Part shown: in pieces, positions 43,756 through 57,256 of the stretch
Position numbering within the stretch: position 1 is the first letter of the stretch
Layout: each line of letters begins with the position of its first letter
Assembly: GCA_000720995.1 (NCBI GenBank)
Contig: JOEL01000009.1
Span: forward strand, 124,001-188,000
DNA: 64,000 bases
DNA from: Streptomyces celluloflavus
GTDB taxonomy: Bacteria > Actinomycetota > Actinomycetes > Streptomycetales > Streptomycetaceae
Direction: 5' to 3'
Made by a program: the position numbers and the translations under genes
Notes under the pieces: generated by a model
The model's input: the letters and a program-made list of their open reading frames with translations, nothing else
What the model was told of the DNA's origin: nothing
Database searches by the model: none

Positions 43756-45380
43756 TTGCCCGAGGCCCGACCGCCGATTCCCGCCGGACAGCGCGCCAGC
43801 TGGGATCCTCGCTTCCAGCCGTGTATCCCCGCCGTCGACCTCGACGGTGCGACCGCGCACCACTCCCTGAGCTCGCTTCTCACCCGGGCCGACGAACTGG
43901 CCGCCCTCGACTGCACCTCGCCGGGCGAGACCGTCGCCATCATCGAGTACTTGCTGGCCATCTGCTTCGCCTCCGGCACCTGTCCGTCCTCCGACGAGGA
44001 CTGGAACGCCTGGATCCTTGGCCAAAGGCCCCTCGCGCCGGCCGCCGAGTGGCTGTTGAAGCAACCGGCGGGCTCCTGGGACTTGTTCCATCCCACGAAT
44101 CCCCTGGCACAGAATTCCGACCTGTCGGAGGATCTCCGCAAGAGCGGCACCGGAACCGCTCAGCTGATCATCGAGCACTCCGGTGACTACAACCAGCACT
44201 TCGACCACCATCATCTCGAACGCGACAACCCTCTCCCGGCAGCGGACGCTTTCCGCGCCACCCTCACACAACACGTCTACGGCCCTTATGGACGGGCACG
44301 CATGTCCGGGGGCGAGCTCGGCGCCAGGGTCACCAATCTCGCGGCGGGCCGTCTGACGGGTCGGATCCGGGTCGTCGCCCTGGGAGGAACGCTCGGCGAG
44401 ACGCTGCGCCTGAACCTCTATCCGCCCGACGGGCCGGGGAAGCCACTCAACACCTCCTGGACCACGTCCGTCTTCGAGCAGCGCAGGTTCGAAGAGAAAC
44501 GGAAGCCCCGGGCACCACGGAGCTCGGCGGATCTGCACAGCGCCCTGGGACGTTCCGTACTGCTGCGTCCAGTACGCGGTCCACACGGGCAGCTTATGGT
44601 CGACCGGGTTCTGATCGGAGCCGGTGAGGTACTGGATCTCGACCCGGCGCGTCATCTTCAGGACGCCGTGTACAGCACGACGACAAACGGTGTGTCCAAG
44701 CCCCTGTGGCCCTCGCCCAGCCGAGCCCTCTGGCAACAGGCCCATGCTCTGTACGGCGCCGTCAACGAGGGCCAGGGCGGGATGTACGCGCGGCTGCGGT
44801 CCCTTCTCCCGTACCGGCGACCAGAGCCGGAGGGGCCGGGCCCGGAAACGCAGCAGGGTGCCCCGTACCATCTCTGGGCTGTCGGCCTTCTGACCAACAA
44901 GACGCTCCCCGTCATCTGGACCCACGGCGCCTACCCCTACGCCCCGGGCATGGCCGCACATCTCTACCGCGCGTCCCACCGCGGCTCGGACATTGCCGAA
45001 TACATAGCGCGGACTCTCAAGAACGCGGCGATCGTAGCCGCGGAGACCGCGTTCCCCGCCATGAAGACCGCGGACGAGGCCGGTCAGGTGGCACGTCTCG
45101 ATGCCCGGTACGACTTCTGGCCCGCAGCCGAGGACCCGTTTCACAAACTGCTGGACGAGGTGATCGACCGGGGGCTCGAGGACGACGACCCGGTGTCCGC
45201 TCCCTTGGTCGCCTACGCACTGAAGTTGATGATCACGGCTCGCACCCGGTTGCTCCAGCTCCTCGACACCCTGCCGCCCGGCGACCGCTATAACCGAGCG
45301 CGGACTCGGGCCGTGCGACTTTTCGAGGAGGCCGTGTCCGGCGACCGAGCCCCGGCCGAACTCCGAGGGGGAGACAGCAC

Positions 45381-45384
<4 letters not shown>
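43756..45384 (+). CDS. cas8e: Cas8e (Cse1), type I-E Cascade large subunit
   Basis: A 542-residue Cse1 protein. WDPRFQPCIPAVDLDG and the following SLSSLLTRADELAAL match the conserved N-terminus, and WDLFHPTNPLAQNSDL is the family block near residue 115. The helical C-terminal bundle ends with PLVAYALKLMITARTRLLQLL. Cas8e recognises the PAM and normally recruits Cas3. The TTG start is supported by GAAGGAGGT about ten bases upstream. It overlaps cse2 by four bases. There is no cas3 next to it, which is unusual because cas3 normally precedes cas8e. Confidence 0.85.
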
Positions 45385-48979
<3,595 letters not shown>

Positions 48980-49098
48980 ACCGCTCAACAGCCGACCAGA
49001 GACGAACTCTCTCGCGGATGCCGCCGCCAGCGTTCGGCGCCGACGGCAGGGCTCTCCACATACGAGCGGTCTGGACGCAGTACTCGGGAAAAGCCACC

Positions 49099-49129
49099 GC
49101 GTGCCTGTCTCCCCGCCGTCCAGGCACGC
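49099..49129. terminator. Hairpin after Cascade operon
   Basis: A 9-bp inverted repeat (49099-49107 against 49121-49129) with a 13-base loop lies 120 bases after cas6e and may end the Cascade transcript. It is next to the third DUF255 relic. Confidence 0.45.
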
Positions 49130-49139
49130 TTTGCGTCCC

Positions 49140-49289
49140 GAGCAGCACCGGCACGCCCCGCTCCCGCGCCTCGGTGAACGCCTCCGGGCTCCAGGACCAC
49201 CAGTCGACGGGGTTGTCGGCGTGCTGCTGGAGGCAAGGCGAGGCCGCGTCGGCGTCGCAGCCCTTGCACCCGTGCCCGGCCAGGGACAC
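49140..49289 (-). pseudogene. DUF255 5'-end relic (third copy)
   Basis: The minus strand reads SPCLQQHADNPVDWWSWSPE then AFTEARERGVPVLL, a clear DUF255 N-terminus, with the preceding residues altered (MSLAGHGCKGCDADA). Similarity ends abruptly after VPVLLG, just before where the VGYSSCHWC codons should be. There is no 3' part. It separates the Cascade operon from the DUF2075 gene. Confidence 0.85.
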
Positions 49290-49326
49290 GTGGATTGAAT
49301 GAAAAAACGATTCTGCTAGGTTCCAG

Positions 49327-51312
49327 ATGAATCGGCTCGGGAGAGCTTCATTCGCTGGGGGGGTAGACGGGATGGCGGTCGGGAGCGGTTGGAAGCCGCT
49401 GGAGGCGTTCTGGTCCGTGCAGCGTCTGGTACGGGACCGCCATCAGTTGGTCCGGCAGATCAGCGAGTGCTACACCGCCGCGCACCCGAAGGACAAGAAG
49501 CCGAGTCCCTCCGAGGTCAGGGCCTGGCGTGAAAGCGTCTACGAGCTGGCGACCACACTGGACAACCTCGGGCTCGGCCAGGTGCGGATGTTCATCGAGT
49601 ACCTCGCCGACGGCCAGATGAACCACATCGACGTGGTACTCGCCGGCCGGCATCCATCGGGACGGCTCAGCTACGCGGTCATCGAGCTCAAGCAGTGGGG
49701 CAGTATCGAGCGTCCGACCGTGTCGAAGACGGCCGGGCTCTGTGCCTCCTGCAGGACGGCGGGAAACAGCACGCTCTGCCAGCGCTGTGCCAGGGATCTG
49801 GTCTATGCGCCGTTCTCTGAATATGAGAGGCACGTCAAGCATCCTGCGGTCCAAGTCGGCAACAACATGGACGACCTGCGCAGGCACCACAGCATGTTCG
49901 ACGACCGCTACGTCAACGTCGTGGGCGCGGCCTACCTGCACAACCTGATGGATCCGGAGCAGCAGTGGATCAGCCAGGTGTCCCCTCGCCCCGGGATCCC
50001 CACGTTCACCGCGCGGCAGCCAGGGGACCTGGAGAAGTTCCTGACCGCGAACTTCAGCTCGGACTCCGGCGCGGAGGCCGCACAGGAGTTGCTCGGGCGT
50101 CGACGCTCGAGCAACCTTCTGACCGACGAGACCGGGGCGATCGTCAACGGGCACACCCGGTTCAGTCTCGTCGAACACCAACTGCGGGCGGTCCGGGCGA
50201 TCGCCGACGCCACCGCAGCCGTCGGGTCGCCGGGAGTGAAGAAGGTATTCGTCATCGAGGGACGTGCGGGCAGCGGCAAGTCGCTCGTCGCACTCACCGC
50301 TCTGGGAGACGCGCTGCAAGCCGGGCGTTCTGCTGCCTTCGTTTCCGGCGGCGTCGCCTCCCGTGACACCTTCAAGCGGGCCGCCAAGGGGCACCAGAAG
50401 GTCTTCAGGCCGCTGGTGCAGGTCGCCGACAAGTTCGGTCCCGACGAACTGGACCTGATCGTCTGCGACGAAGCCCACCGCCTCAGCGAGCGACCTATGA
50501 CCGGCTCCTTCAGCATGCGGTCGACGGGACCGAGCTCGGTGGAGGTGGTCGTCACCCGCGCTCGCGTGCCGGTCTTCTTCATGGACGGCGATCAACGTCT
50601 CTTCGCGGAGGAGGTCTGGTCTCCGATGAGGCTCAAGAGCGAGCTCTGGAGCCTCGGCGTGGAGATCGTGCCGATCACCCTGGACCGGGTACTCCGAACC
50701 GTCGGCAGCTCGACCTACGACACCTGGGTCAGTCGGCTCATGGCCGGGGACCCCATCGCGTGGCGCCCGGACGGCGCCACCGATCCCGAACCATTCGAGC
50801 TCTACTACGCTGACAGTGCCGCCGAGATGGAGTCCTTCCTCCAGAGCAGGGACCCGGCGGGCGTGAGCGCCCGGATGAGCGCCGGAATGTGTTGGGGCTG
50901 GACCGACGACACCGGCACCTTCCCCGACGTCAGCCCCGATCCCGAGTGGGCACGCCCCTGGAACGCCGGCGACAGCCACAGCACCCAGGGAATACCCAAA
51001 CGGAAGTTCTGGGCGACCGACCCCGGAGGCTTCGGGCAGATCGGGTGCGTGCACACGGCCCAGGGGCTCGAGTACGAGTGGGGCGGTGTGATCATGGGCC
51101 CCGACCTCACGTGGGAGGACGGCGCCTGGGTCACCCACCGCGAGCACGTGAAGAGCAAGGCCTCACGCATTGAGGACGACACCGAACTCACCCGGGCGTT
51201 GTGCAGGGCCTACGGCGTGCTCATGACCCGTTCCATCCGCTGCCTGGTGCTCTACTCAGTCGACGCTGCCGCCAGGAAGCTCTTCGCCGACCTCGGGGTG
51301 CGGAAACTCTGA
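49327..51312 (+). CDS. Nuclease - zinc ribbon - DUF2075 helicase
   Basis: A 661-residue protein. An N-terminal PD-(D/E)xK-like nuclease core shows Asp102 (MNHIDVVL), Glu120 and Lys122 (AVIELKQW). A zinc ribbon follows with cysteines 139, 142, 151 and 154. A DUF2075/Schlafen-like SF1 helicase occupies about 275-660: Walker A GRAGSGKS at 312-319, Walker B CDEAHRL at 380-386, and a late [16 protein letters not shown] motif. An ATG at 49372 with a G-rich site upstream is an alternative start. Its architecture is typical of anti-phage nuclease-helicases. It lies between two DUF255 relics. Confidence 0.85.
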   Translation: MNRLGRASFAGGVDGMAVGSGWKPLEAFWSVQRLVRDRHQLVRQISECYTAAHPKDKKPSPSEVRAWRESVYELATTLDNLGLGQVRMFIEYLADGQMNHIDVVLAGRHPSGRLSYAVIELKQWGSIERPTVSKTAGLCASCRTAGNSTLCQRCARDLVYAPFSEYERHVKHPAVQVGNNMDDLRRHHSMFDDRYVNVVGAAYLHNLMDPEQQWISQVSPRPGIPTFTARQPGDLEKFLTANFSSDSGAEAAQELLGRRRSSNLLTDETGAIVNGHTRFSLVEHQLRAVRAIADATAAVGSPGVKKVFVIEGRAGSGKSLVALTALGDALQAGRSAAFVSGGVASRDTFKRAAKGHQKVFRPLVQVADKFGPDELDLIVCDEAHRLSERPMTGSFSMRSTGPSSVEVVVTRARVPVFFMDGDQRLFAEEVWSPMRLKSELWSLGVEIVPITLDRVLRTVGSSTYDTWVSRLMAGDPIAWRPDGATDPEPFELYYADSAAEMESFLQSRDPAGVSARMSAGMCWGWTDDTGTFPDVSPDPEWARPWNAGDSHSTQGIPKRKFWATDPGGFGQIGCVHTAQGLEYEWGGVIMGPDLTWEDGAWVTHREHVKSKASRIEDDTELTRALCRAYGVLMTRSIRCLVLYSVDAAARKLFADLGVRKL

Positions 51313-51313
51313 T

Positions 51314-51339
51314 CCGCCCGTCCCCTACTTGCCGGGCGG
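51314..51339. terminator. Hairpin terminator
   Basis: A 7-bp inverted repeat (51314-51320 against 51333-51339) with a 12-base loop overlaps the end of the DUF2075 gene region, immediately after its stop. Confidence 0.55.
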
Positions 51340-51428
51340 GTGGCTCGCCATGGGTCCTCGGCTCGGGCCGGGTGGTGCCGGCAATGTCCCGCCGGACCCA
51401 CCACTCTGTTGACGAGTTCACTGCCCCC

Positions 51429-51581
51429 CCTGCAAGCCCTGCACCCCCCGCTGAACAGCACCGGTACGCCGCCTCGCCGGGCTTCTTCGAATGCCGCGGT
51501 GGACCACGGCCACCATTCGACCGGGTTGTCGGCGTGCTGGAGCAGATACGGGGAAGTCTCATGAGCCAGGTGGTTCGGCAT
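51429..51581 (-). pseudogene. DUF255 5'-end relic, probably the native end
   Basis: From the ATG at 51581 it reads [20 protein letters not shown] then [16 protein letters not shown] and GVPVLFS, a near-perfect Streptomyces DUF255 N-terminus. After VLFS the sequence becomes GGCRACRGG, a degraded echo of VGYSSCHWC, and similarity ends. The rest of the gene is 14 kb away at 35.8-37.7 kb. The frame then continues without meaning to about 51252. It is divergent from the STAND-TPR gene, probably the original gene order. Confidence 0.88.
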
Positions 51582-51834
51582 GGGGCCGTCCTCTCCCGGC
51601 GGACGGCGGGGAGTGAAGGGGAGTTATCCACAGCCCTGCCGGAATTCGCGCGGACGCGGAACACTGTCGTACGGCGGCGATCACCGCCGGAGCGGGCGCG
51701 GGAGCGCGACGGTGCGGGCCCGAGCGTGTCGGCCCGCACCGTGCGCACCACCGCCCCGTACCGCCGGCGCCGCCGGATGCACCGGACCTACTGGAGCTAC
51801 TGGACTTACTGGACTGTTGGACCTGCCGAACCTG

Positions 51835-51948
51835 CTGCACCTGCTGCACCCACCGACCGACAAGACCCACTGGATCTACCGAACGTGCTGGACCTGCCAA
51901 CCATGCTGGATCTACGGAATGTGCTGGATGTGCTGGAACTGCTGAAGG
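51835..51948 (+). repeat. Short tandem repeats (about 18 bases) before STAND-TPR gene
   Basis: Three 18-base units of the form CTGGATCTACCGAACGTG, CTGGACCTGCCAACCATG and CTGGATCTACGGAATGTG follow each other, preceded by shorter CTACTGGA/CTGCACC repeats from about 51786. They lie in the leader of the STAND-TPR gene. The gap 51582-51957 otherwise contains only the divergent promoters. Confidence 0.6.
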
Positions 51949-51957
51949 GGGATACGC

Positions 51958-54900
51958 ATGCCGGGCTCACTGGCTGAGCTGCGCGACAGTCACCGGACCG
52001 AAGCGGAAGGGCTGTTGACGCGGGCCGTCGAGGAAGAGGTGCGGCGTTCGGACGGCCGGCTCGACCGGGGCACGCTGCTCGGCAGAGCGCGGGCGGCGCT
52101 GCCGGACCTGGCGGGCACGGCGGCCGAGGAGTACACCGCGTATGTCCGGGCGCTGGACGAGGCGGCCGCCGGGCAGCGCCCGCTGACCGAGCGGCTGTCC
52201 CGCAAGGAGCTGGGCACCCCGGCGGTGGCGACGGCCGTGGCGGCGGTGGCGGCCTTCGGCACGAACCTCGCGAACGGCGCGGGCGGGGGCCCGGCGCTGG
52301 CCGTGGGGGTCGCCGCGGCGGTGGCGGGCGGCGCGGCCACGGTCGTGAAGCTGACCGCCGGTCACTGGCCCGCGGCCCACCGGCAGGCGGGGATGCGGGG
52401 CCAGCCGGGCGGCCCGGAGCAGCTGCGCCTGCAGTGGCTGACGGCGCTGGAGGTACGCGGCATCCGGCCGTTCCTGGACCAGCAGCGGATGCTGGCGGCG
52501 GCGACCCGCCGTAGCGGTACTCCGGCCAAACCGGCCGCCTCGAAGAGCGGCCGGGGACCGCAGTTGCGCGGTACGGACCGTAGCGCGGCGGCCCGGCAGC
52601 GGTCCCTGCTGGATCACTCGTTCTCCCATCTGCCGCGCGCGGACGGGCCGTTCGCGGGCCGGCGGGCGCAGCTGACGCAGATCGCCCAGTGGGTGCAGGC
52701 GGCCCGCGCGAGCACGGAGACGAAGCCCACGGTGGTGGTGCTGCACGGCGCGCCGGGCTCGGGGCGCACCACGCTCGCGGTGCGGGCGACGCACCAGCTG
52801 CGTGATCAGTTCCGCGGTGCGTGTGTGGTGGATCTGCACGGTGACACCCCCGGCGAGGTGCCGCTGCCCACCCGGGAGGCGCTGCTGCATCTGCTCAACC
52901 GGCTGGGCGCGCCGCGCGAGCAACTGCTGTTCCGTGAGCGGCCTTCCCATGAGCAGCACGTCAAACGGCTGTCGGAGCTGTATCAGCAGCATCTGACGGG
53001 CCTCGCGGTGACGGTCCTGCTGGACGACGCCTCGGATCCCGAGCAGGTGCGTGCGCTGGTCCCGGACCGTTCCGACAGCCTGGTGCTGGTCACCTCGCGC
53101 GAACCGCTGGAGCTGCCCGCGGACCTCCAGGCGTGGGTGCATCAGCTGCCGGTCGGCGCGCTGGACGCGGCGGGCACCGAGGAGTTGCTGCGGGCGACGG
53201 CCGCGGCGGACGAGTCGGCGGGCGCATCGGGTCCGTACGATTCCCGGGCCGTCGACGAGATCTCCGAGCTGTGTGCCGGGCTGCCGCTGGCGCTGCGGGT
53301 GGCCGGTTCCTCGCTGGGGTCGCGCTCGCCCGCCGTGCTCGCCACCGATCTGGCCGCGTACGGCCCGGTGGCGCCGGTGGAGCGGGCCCTGTGGCTGCGC
53401 TACTCCGACCAGTCGGAGACGGCCCGGCGGCTGTTGCGCCGGCTGGCGCTGGTGGGCCGGGCCAGCCTGGGGGCGGCGGCCGCGGCGGCGCTGCTGGGCG
53501 TCCCGGACCAGGAGGCGGAGCGGCAGCTGACGACGCTGACCGCGGCAGGGCTGGTCGAGAACGTCCGCGGCGAGCGGTACCGCCTGCATGCCCTGGTGCA
53601 CCGTTTCGCGCATGCCCGGCTGATGGACGAGGAGGAGCCGGCGGAGCGCGGCGCGGCCCAGGAGCGGCTGATCCGCGGTTACGCGGAGCTCGCCGACTCG
53701 GTGATCCGCCTGGTCGACGGGCGTACCTCCACCCGCGCCGACCGTTTCGGTTCGCACGGCTTCACCTCGCTGGACGCGGCCCTTCAGTGGCTGGACGACG
53801 AGACCAGTTTCATCACGGCCGCGCTGCGCCACGCCGATCAGGGCGTCGACCAGGAGGCGGTCTCGCATCTGCTGGGCGCACTGGCCGACTACTGCCTGCT
53901 GCGCGGCGATCTCTACCGGCTGGGCGAGCTGAACGAGCTGACCCGGGCCGTCGGCCAGGGGATGCTGGTCCGCTCGGTGCAGTGGCGTACGGGTGTCGCC
54001 GCCCGCCAGCTCGGCGAGCTGGACACGGCGCGTACGACGCTGTCGTCGGTGGTCGATCTGTATTTCGAGGCGCAGCATCCGGTGGGCGCCGCCCGCGCGC
54101 TGCGCGATCTGGGCATCACGCTCCAGCAGCAGGGCCATCTGACGGAGGCGGCGGCGAAGCTGCGTGAGGCGCTGGACATGCAGACCGCGCCCGAGGTGCA
54201 CGGCGACCGGGCCTGGACGCTGCACGCGCTGGCCGCCGTGGAGCGGGACCGGGCGGGCCTCGCCGAGGCGCTGGAGCTGCTGCGCGAGTCGCTGGAGCTG
54301 CATGAGGAGAGCGAGAGTGTGCACGGCCAGGCGTGGGCGCACTTCCAGCTCGGCCAGGTGTATCTGCGGATGGGCGATGTGTCCCGGGCGCAGGACGCGC
54401 TCCAGTCGGCGCTGGAGCTCTACGGCCGGACGCACGACGAGCGCGGCGAAGCCTGGGCGATGACGCAGCTGGCGCGCGCCCGCCTGGTGGACGGCGATCC
54501 GGGGCCCGCCGTCGACCAGTTGCGGCAGGCGCTGCCGCTGCACCACCAGCACGAGGACGCCCGCGGTGAGGCGTGGACGATGTACTACCTCGGCCAGGCG
54601 CTGGAGGAGCGTGGTGAGCACGATGCGGCGCTGCGCCAGCTGGAGCGGTCGCGGACGATGTTCAGCCGGATGCAGGACGGCTACGGTCTGGCGTGCGCCC
54701 GGCACCATTCGGGACGCGTGACCCGTGATCTGCGGGCGGCGCAGACCGGTTCGCTGCGCAACAGCGGCTTCGCCCGGCAGCTGCTCCAGGACGCCCGCAA
54801 GGACTTCCAGCGGATCAAGGTGGCGCACGGCGAGGCGTGGTCGTGCCTGGAGTTGGTGATCATCGACGCGGGCAACGGCCGGGCGGCGCAGGCGCTGGAG

Positions 54901-55236
54901 CTGGCCGACGAGGCGGCGCGGCTGTTCGCCGGCTACGGCGACCGGCGCGGCGAGGACTGGGCGCGTTTCCTGCGCTGCACGCTGCTGCCGTTCGCCTCAC
55001 CCGGCGGTTCGGTGGTGGGTACGGCCGTCGCGCAGGAGGAGCTGGCCCAGCTGGTCCGGGACGGTCATCCCACTCGCGATGCGAAGCTGGAGGACTGCGC
55101 GGAGACGTTCGCGCTGCTCCTGGACCGCGGTGTCGAACCGGAGACCGGCTGGCAGGCGTGGCAGCTCGGCATGGTTCCGAACCGGCACTCGCGTGAGGTG
55201 ATGGGGGTACCGGTGGCGCCCACCGGGGCCGGGTGA
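51958..55236 (+). CDS. STAND NTPase with TPR repeats
   Basis: A 1092-residue signal-transduction NTPase. The N-terminal 130 residues include an Ala/Gly-rich hydrophobic stretch (about 85-125) that could insert in the membrane. The NB-ARC-like NTPase has a Walker A variant GAPGSGRTT at about 263-271, with Arg where Lys is usual, Walker B VTVLLDDASD and the GLPL motif AGLPLALRVAG. The C-terminal half is TPR-like, with repeated GEAWAMxxLARARL-type helices. AAGGGGGA precedes the ATG. It stands next to, but outside, the DUF255-bounded island. Confidence 0.86.
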   Translation: MPGSLAELRDSHRTEAEGLLTRAVEEEVRRSDGRLDRGTLLGRARAALPDLAGTAAEEYTAYVRALDEAAAGQRPLTERLSRKELGTPAVATAVAAVAAFGTNLANGAGGGPALAVGVAAAVAGGAATVVKLTAGHWPAAHRQAGMRGQPGGPEQLRLQWLTALEVRGIRPFLDQQRMLAAATRRSGTPAKPAASKSGRGPQLRGTDRSAAARQRSLLDHSFSHLPRADGPFAGRRAQLTQIAQWVQAARASTETKPTVVVLHGAPGSGRTTLAVRATHQLRDQFRGACVVDLHGDTPGEVPLPTREALLHLLNRLGAPREQLLFRERPSHEQHVKRLSELYQQHLTGLAVTVLLDDASDPEQVRALVPDRSDSLVLVTSREPLELPADLQAWVHQLPVGALDAAGTEELLRATAAADESAGASGPYDSRAVDEISELCAGLPLALRVAGSSLGSRSPAVLATDLAAYGPVAPVERALWLRYSDQSETARRLLRRLALVGRASLGAAAAAALLGVPDQEAERQLTTLTAAGLVENVRGERYRLHALVHRFAHARLMDEEEPAERGAAQERLIRGYAELADSVIRLVDGRTSTRADRFGSHGFTSLDAALQWLDDETSFITAALRHADQGVDQEAVSHLLGALADYCLLRGDLYRLGELNELTRAVGQGMLVRSVQWRTGVAARQLGELDTARTTLSSVVDLYFEAQHPVGAARALRDLGITLQQQGHLTEAAAKLREALDMQTAPEVHGDRAWTLHALAAVERDRAGLAEALELLRESLELHEESESVHGQAWAHFQLGQVYLRMGDVSRAQDALQSALELYGRTHDERGEAWAMTQLARARLVDGDPGPAVDQLRQALPLHHQHEDARGEAWTMYYLGQALEERGEHDAALRQLERSRTMFSRMQDGYGLACARHHSGRVTRDLRAAQTGSLRNSGFARQLLQDARKDFQRIKVAHGEAWSCLELVIIDAGNGRAAQALELADEAARLFAGYGDRRGEDWARFLRCTLLPFASPGGSVVGTAVAQEELAQLVRDGHPTRDAKLEDCAETFALLLDRGVEPETGWQAWQLGMVPNRHSREVMGVPVAPTGAG

Positions 55237-55289
55237 CGGGTAGCGGACAGGGCGGCTCGGCGTTGCGTCGAGCCGCTCTCCGCGCGGGA

Positions 55290-55317
55290 GCGCGAGGCCG
55301 CCGGAGCGGCCTCGCGC
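55290..55317. terminator. Bidirectional hairpin terminator
   Basis: A 12-bp perfect inverted repeat (55290-55301 against 55306-55317) with a four-base loop lies between the convergent STAND-TPR and small membrane protein genes. Confidence 0.75.
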
Positions 55318-55340
55318 GTTCCCGTCGGTCGCCGCCGGCC

Positions 55341-55598
55341 TCAGCTGGTCTTCGGCTCCGGGGCCTTCGAGGTCCTGGGGGCGGTGGCGGCGGTGCCCGC
55401 CTCACCGTCCTCGGGCGTCTCCTCGAAGTCCACGCTCCGCATGTGCTTGTTCATGGACTTCATCAGCAGCCACACGGCGCCGCCGATGACCGCGAAAACG
55501 ATGAAGCCGAGGACGCCGGGTGTCACTTTGTCCTTGTCGAAGGTGTCGGCAAGGGTGACGAAGTGCGTCATGGCGAGGGTGCTGGTCGCGCTCATCAT
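55341..55598 (-). CDS. Small single-pass membrane protein
   Basis: An 85-residue protein with one transmembrane helix (about 31-46, LGFIVFAVIGGAVWLL), preceded by a conserved-looking LADTFDKDKVTPG and followed by an acidic/Ala tail. Similar proteins are found beside mca in streptomycetes; function is unknown. The start could be the first Met or MTHFVTLADT ten codons later. It ends the mca transcription unit. Confidence 0.75.
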   Translation of the reverse strand: MMSATSTLAMTHFVTLADTFDKDKVTPGVLGFIVFAVIGGAVWLLMKSMNKHMRSVDFEETPEDGEAGTAATAPRTSKAPEPKTS

Positions 55599-55602
55599 GG
55601 AC

Positions 55603-56475
55603 TCAATTGTTGCGGATGCCCGCGAAGAGGTCGTCCTCGGGGAGGGATGTGTCCACGAGCGACTTCGCCAGCTCGTACTCCTCGGTCGGCCAGACCTCCC
55701 GCTGGAGGTCCATCGGCACCCGGAACCACCCGCCGTCGGGGTCGATCTGGGTGGCGTGCGCGATCAGGGCCTTGTCGCGGATCTCGAAGAAGTCGGCGCA
55801 CGGAACAAAGGTGGTCAGGGTGCGCTCGCGCGGCTCGAAATCCTTCCAGCGCGCCAGCCACTCGCCGTACGGCGAGTCCAGGCCGCGCGCCAGCAGCGCC
55901 TCGTGCAGCGCGAGGGTGCGCGCGCGGTTGAAGCCCTGGTTGTAGTAGAGCTTCTGGGGCTGCCAGGGCTCGCCGGCCTCCGGGTACCGCGCCGGGTCGC
56001 CGGCCGCCTCGAAGGCCACCATCGTGATCTTGTGGGTCATGATGTGGTCGGGGTGCGGGTAACCGCCGTTCTCGTCGTAGGTCGTGATGACCTGCGGCTT
56101 GAACTCCCGGATCAGCTTCACCAACGGGGCGGCGGCTTCCTCGACGGACTGCAACGCGAAGCAGCCCTCGGGCAGCGGCGGCAGCGGATCGCCCTCGGGC
56201 AGTCCGGAGTCGACGAAGCCCAGCCACTCCTGCTTGACGCCCAGAATGTCCCGGGCCTCGTCCATCTCCCGCTTCCGTACCTCGTGGATGTTCTCCTCGA
56301 TGTACGGGTCGCCCTGGAGTTTGGGGTTGAGGATGGAACCTCGCTCACCGCCAGTGCAGGTGGCTACCAGCACGTCCACCCCCTCGGACACGTACTTGGC
56401 CATGGTGGCCGCACCCTTGCTCGACTCGTCGTCGGGGTGGGCGTGGACCGCCATCAATCGCAGCTGCTCAGTCAA
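55603..56475 (-). CDS. mca: Mycothiol S-conjugate amidase
   Basis: A 290-residue zinc amidase of the LmbE-like family. The metal site is HAHPDDE at residues 10-16 with the later HPDH in NGGYPHPDHIMTHK. It cleaves mycothiol S-conjugates, releasing mercapturates for export, a hallmark of actinobacteria. I chose the TTG at 56475 because the sequence from TEQLRLMAVHAHPDDE on is the typical family start and length, while the extension upstream is not. It is divergent from the DUF4307 gene. Confidence 0.92.
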   Translation of the reverse strand: MTEQLRLMAVHAHPDDESSKGAATMAKYVSEGVDVLVATCTGGERGSILNPKLQGDPYIEENIHEVRKREMDEARDILGVKQEWLGFVDSGLPEGDPLPPLPEGCFALQSVEEAAAPLVKLIREFKPQVITTYDENGGYPHPDHIMTHKITMVAFEAAGDPARYPEAGEPWQPQKLYYNQGFNRARTLALHEALLARGLDSPYGEWLARWKDFEPRERTLTTFVPCADFFEIRDKALIAHATQIDPDGGWFRVPMDLQREVWPTEEYELAKSLVDTSLPEDDLFAGIRNN

Positions 56476-56599
56476 GACTCGATCCTCAGTGAATGGCTGG
56501 AGAAGATGCCTCCTATAGTGACCGAAGCGGGGGGCGCTGTATTCCCTGGGGAGCGGACCCCTCACGACCGGTGCGGTCCCGCTCCCCGTACCAGGAGGA

Positions 56600-57016
56600 A
56601 TGACCATGACCGCGGTGCGCGAAGGGCTCCCGGACGGACGTTACGGCCGCTCCGCCGATGAGCGCGCGGACCGCAAGCTCAAGATCATCGGTTCGGTGCT
56701 CGGTGTCGCGCTGCTCGGCGTGGTCGGCTGGGCCGGCGCCTCGTACATCGCCAAGCAGGAGCTCAGCGGCCGGGTGATCACCTGGGAGGCGGTCTCCGAC
56801 AGCGCCGTCACGGTGCACCTTGAAGTGATCAAGGGCAAGGACGACCGCGGCGTCTGCACGCTCCGCTCGCAGGCCAGGGACGGCTCCGAGGTGGGCCGCA
56901 AGGACGTCACCATCGGCCAGCGCACGGACCAGGTGGACACCGAGACCACCATCCGGACGACGAAGCGGGCGACCAACGCCGTCCTGGTCGGCTGTTCGTC
57001 CGCCGGCGGCAACTGA
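56600..57016 (+). CDS. DUF4307 membrane protein
   Basis: A 138-residue protein with one membrane helix at about 28-47 and an extracytoplasmic beta-rich domain (ITWEAVSDSAVTVHLEV to VGCSS). It matches my memory of DUF4307 proteins, which sit next to mca in many actinobacteria. AGGAGGA lies six bases before the ATG. Function is unknown. Confidence 0.82.
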   Translation: MTMTAVREGLPDGRYGRSADERADRKLKIIGSVLGVALLGVVGWAGASYIAKQELSGRVITWEAVSDSAVTVHLEVIKGKDDRGVCTLRSQARDGSEVGRKDVTIGQRTDQVDTETTIRTTKRATNAVLVGCSSAGGN

Positions 57017-57256
57017 CCGGCCCGCGCACCCGCACCGCGGCCGCGGCCGCCACCGGCTGGCCCGGCGGACGGGGACCGGCGGCTCGCGCGGTGGCCGTCG
57101 CTGAGCTGCGACGATGCTCTTCTGTGCGTTCCCTGTGAAATACCTCTTCCCCGTTTTGTGCCGGAATTGTTAGGCTCGTGGTTTCGCCCACCTGTGAAGG
57201 CGCAGCCTTTCCGGGTAGGGCGTTTGATGTATTCCCAGCACCGACGAGGAGCACCT

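Noticed and set aside
48980-49330. Possible CRISPR array downstream of cas6e
   Set aside because: No repeated 28-29-base unit is present; the only structure is one hairpin and the DUF255 relic. A GTGGATTGAAT stretch at about 49290 occurs once only.
51201-51977. A 258-codon plus-strand frame overlapping the end of the DUF2075 gene
   Set aside because: It spans the DUF255 relic and the repetitive leader and has no conserved sequence; not a gene.
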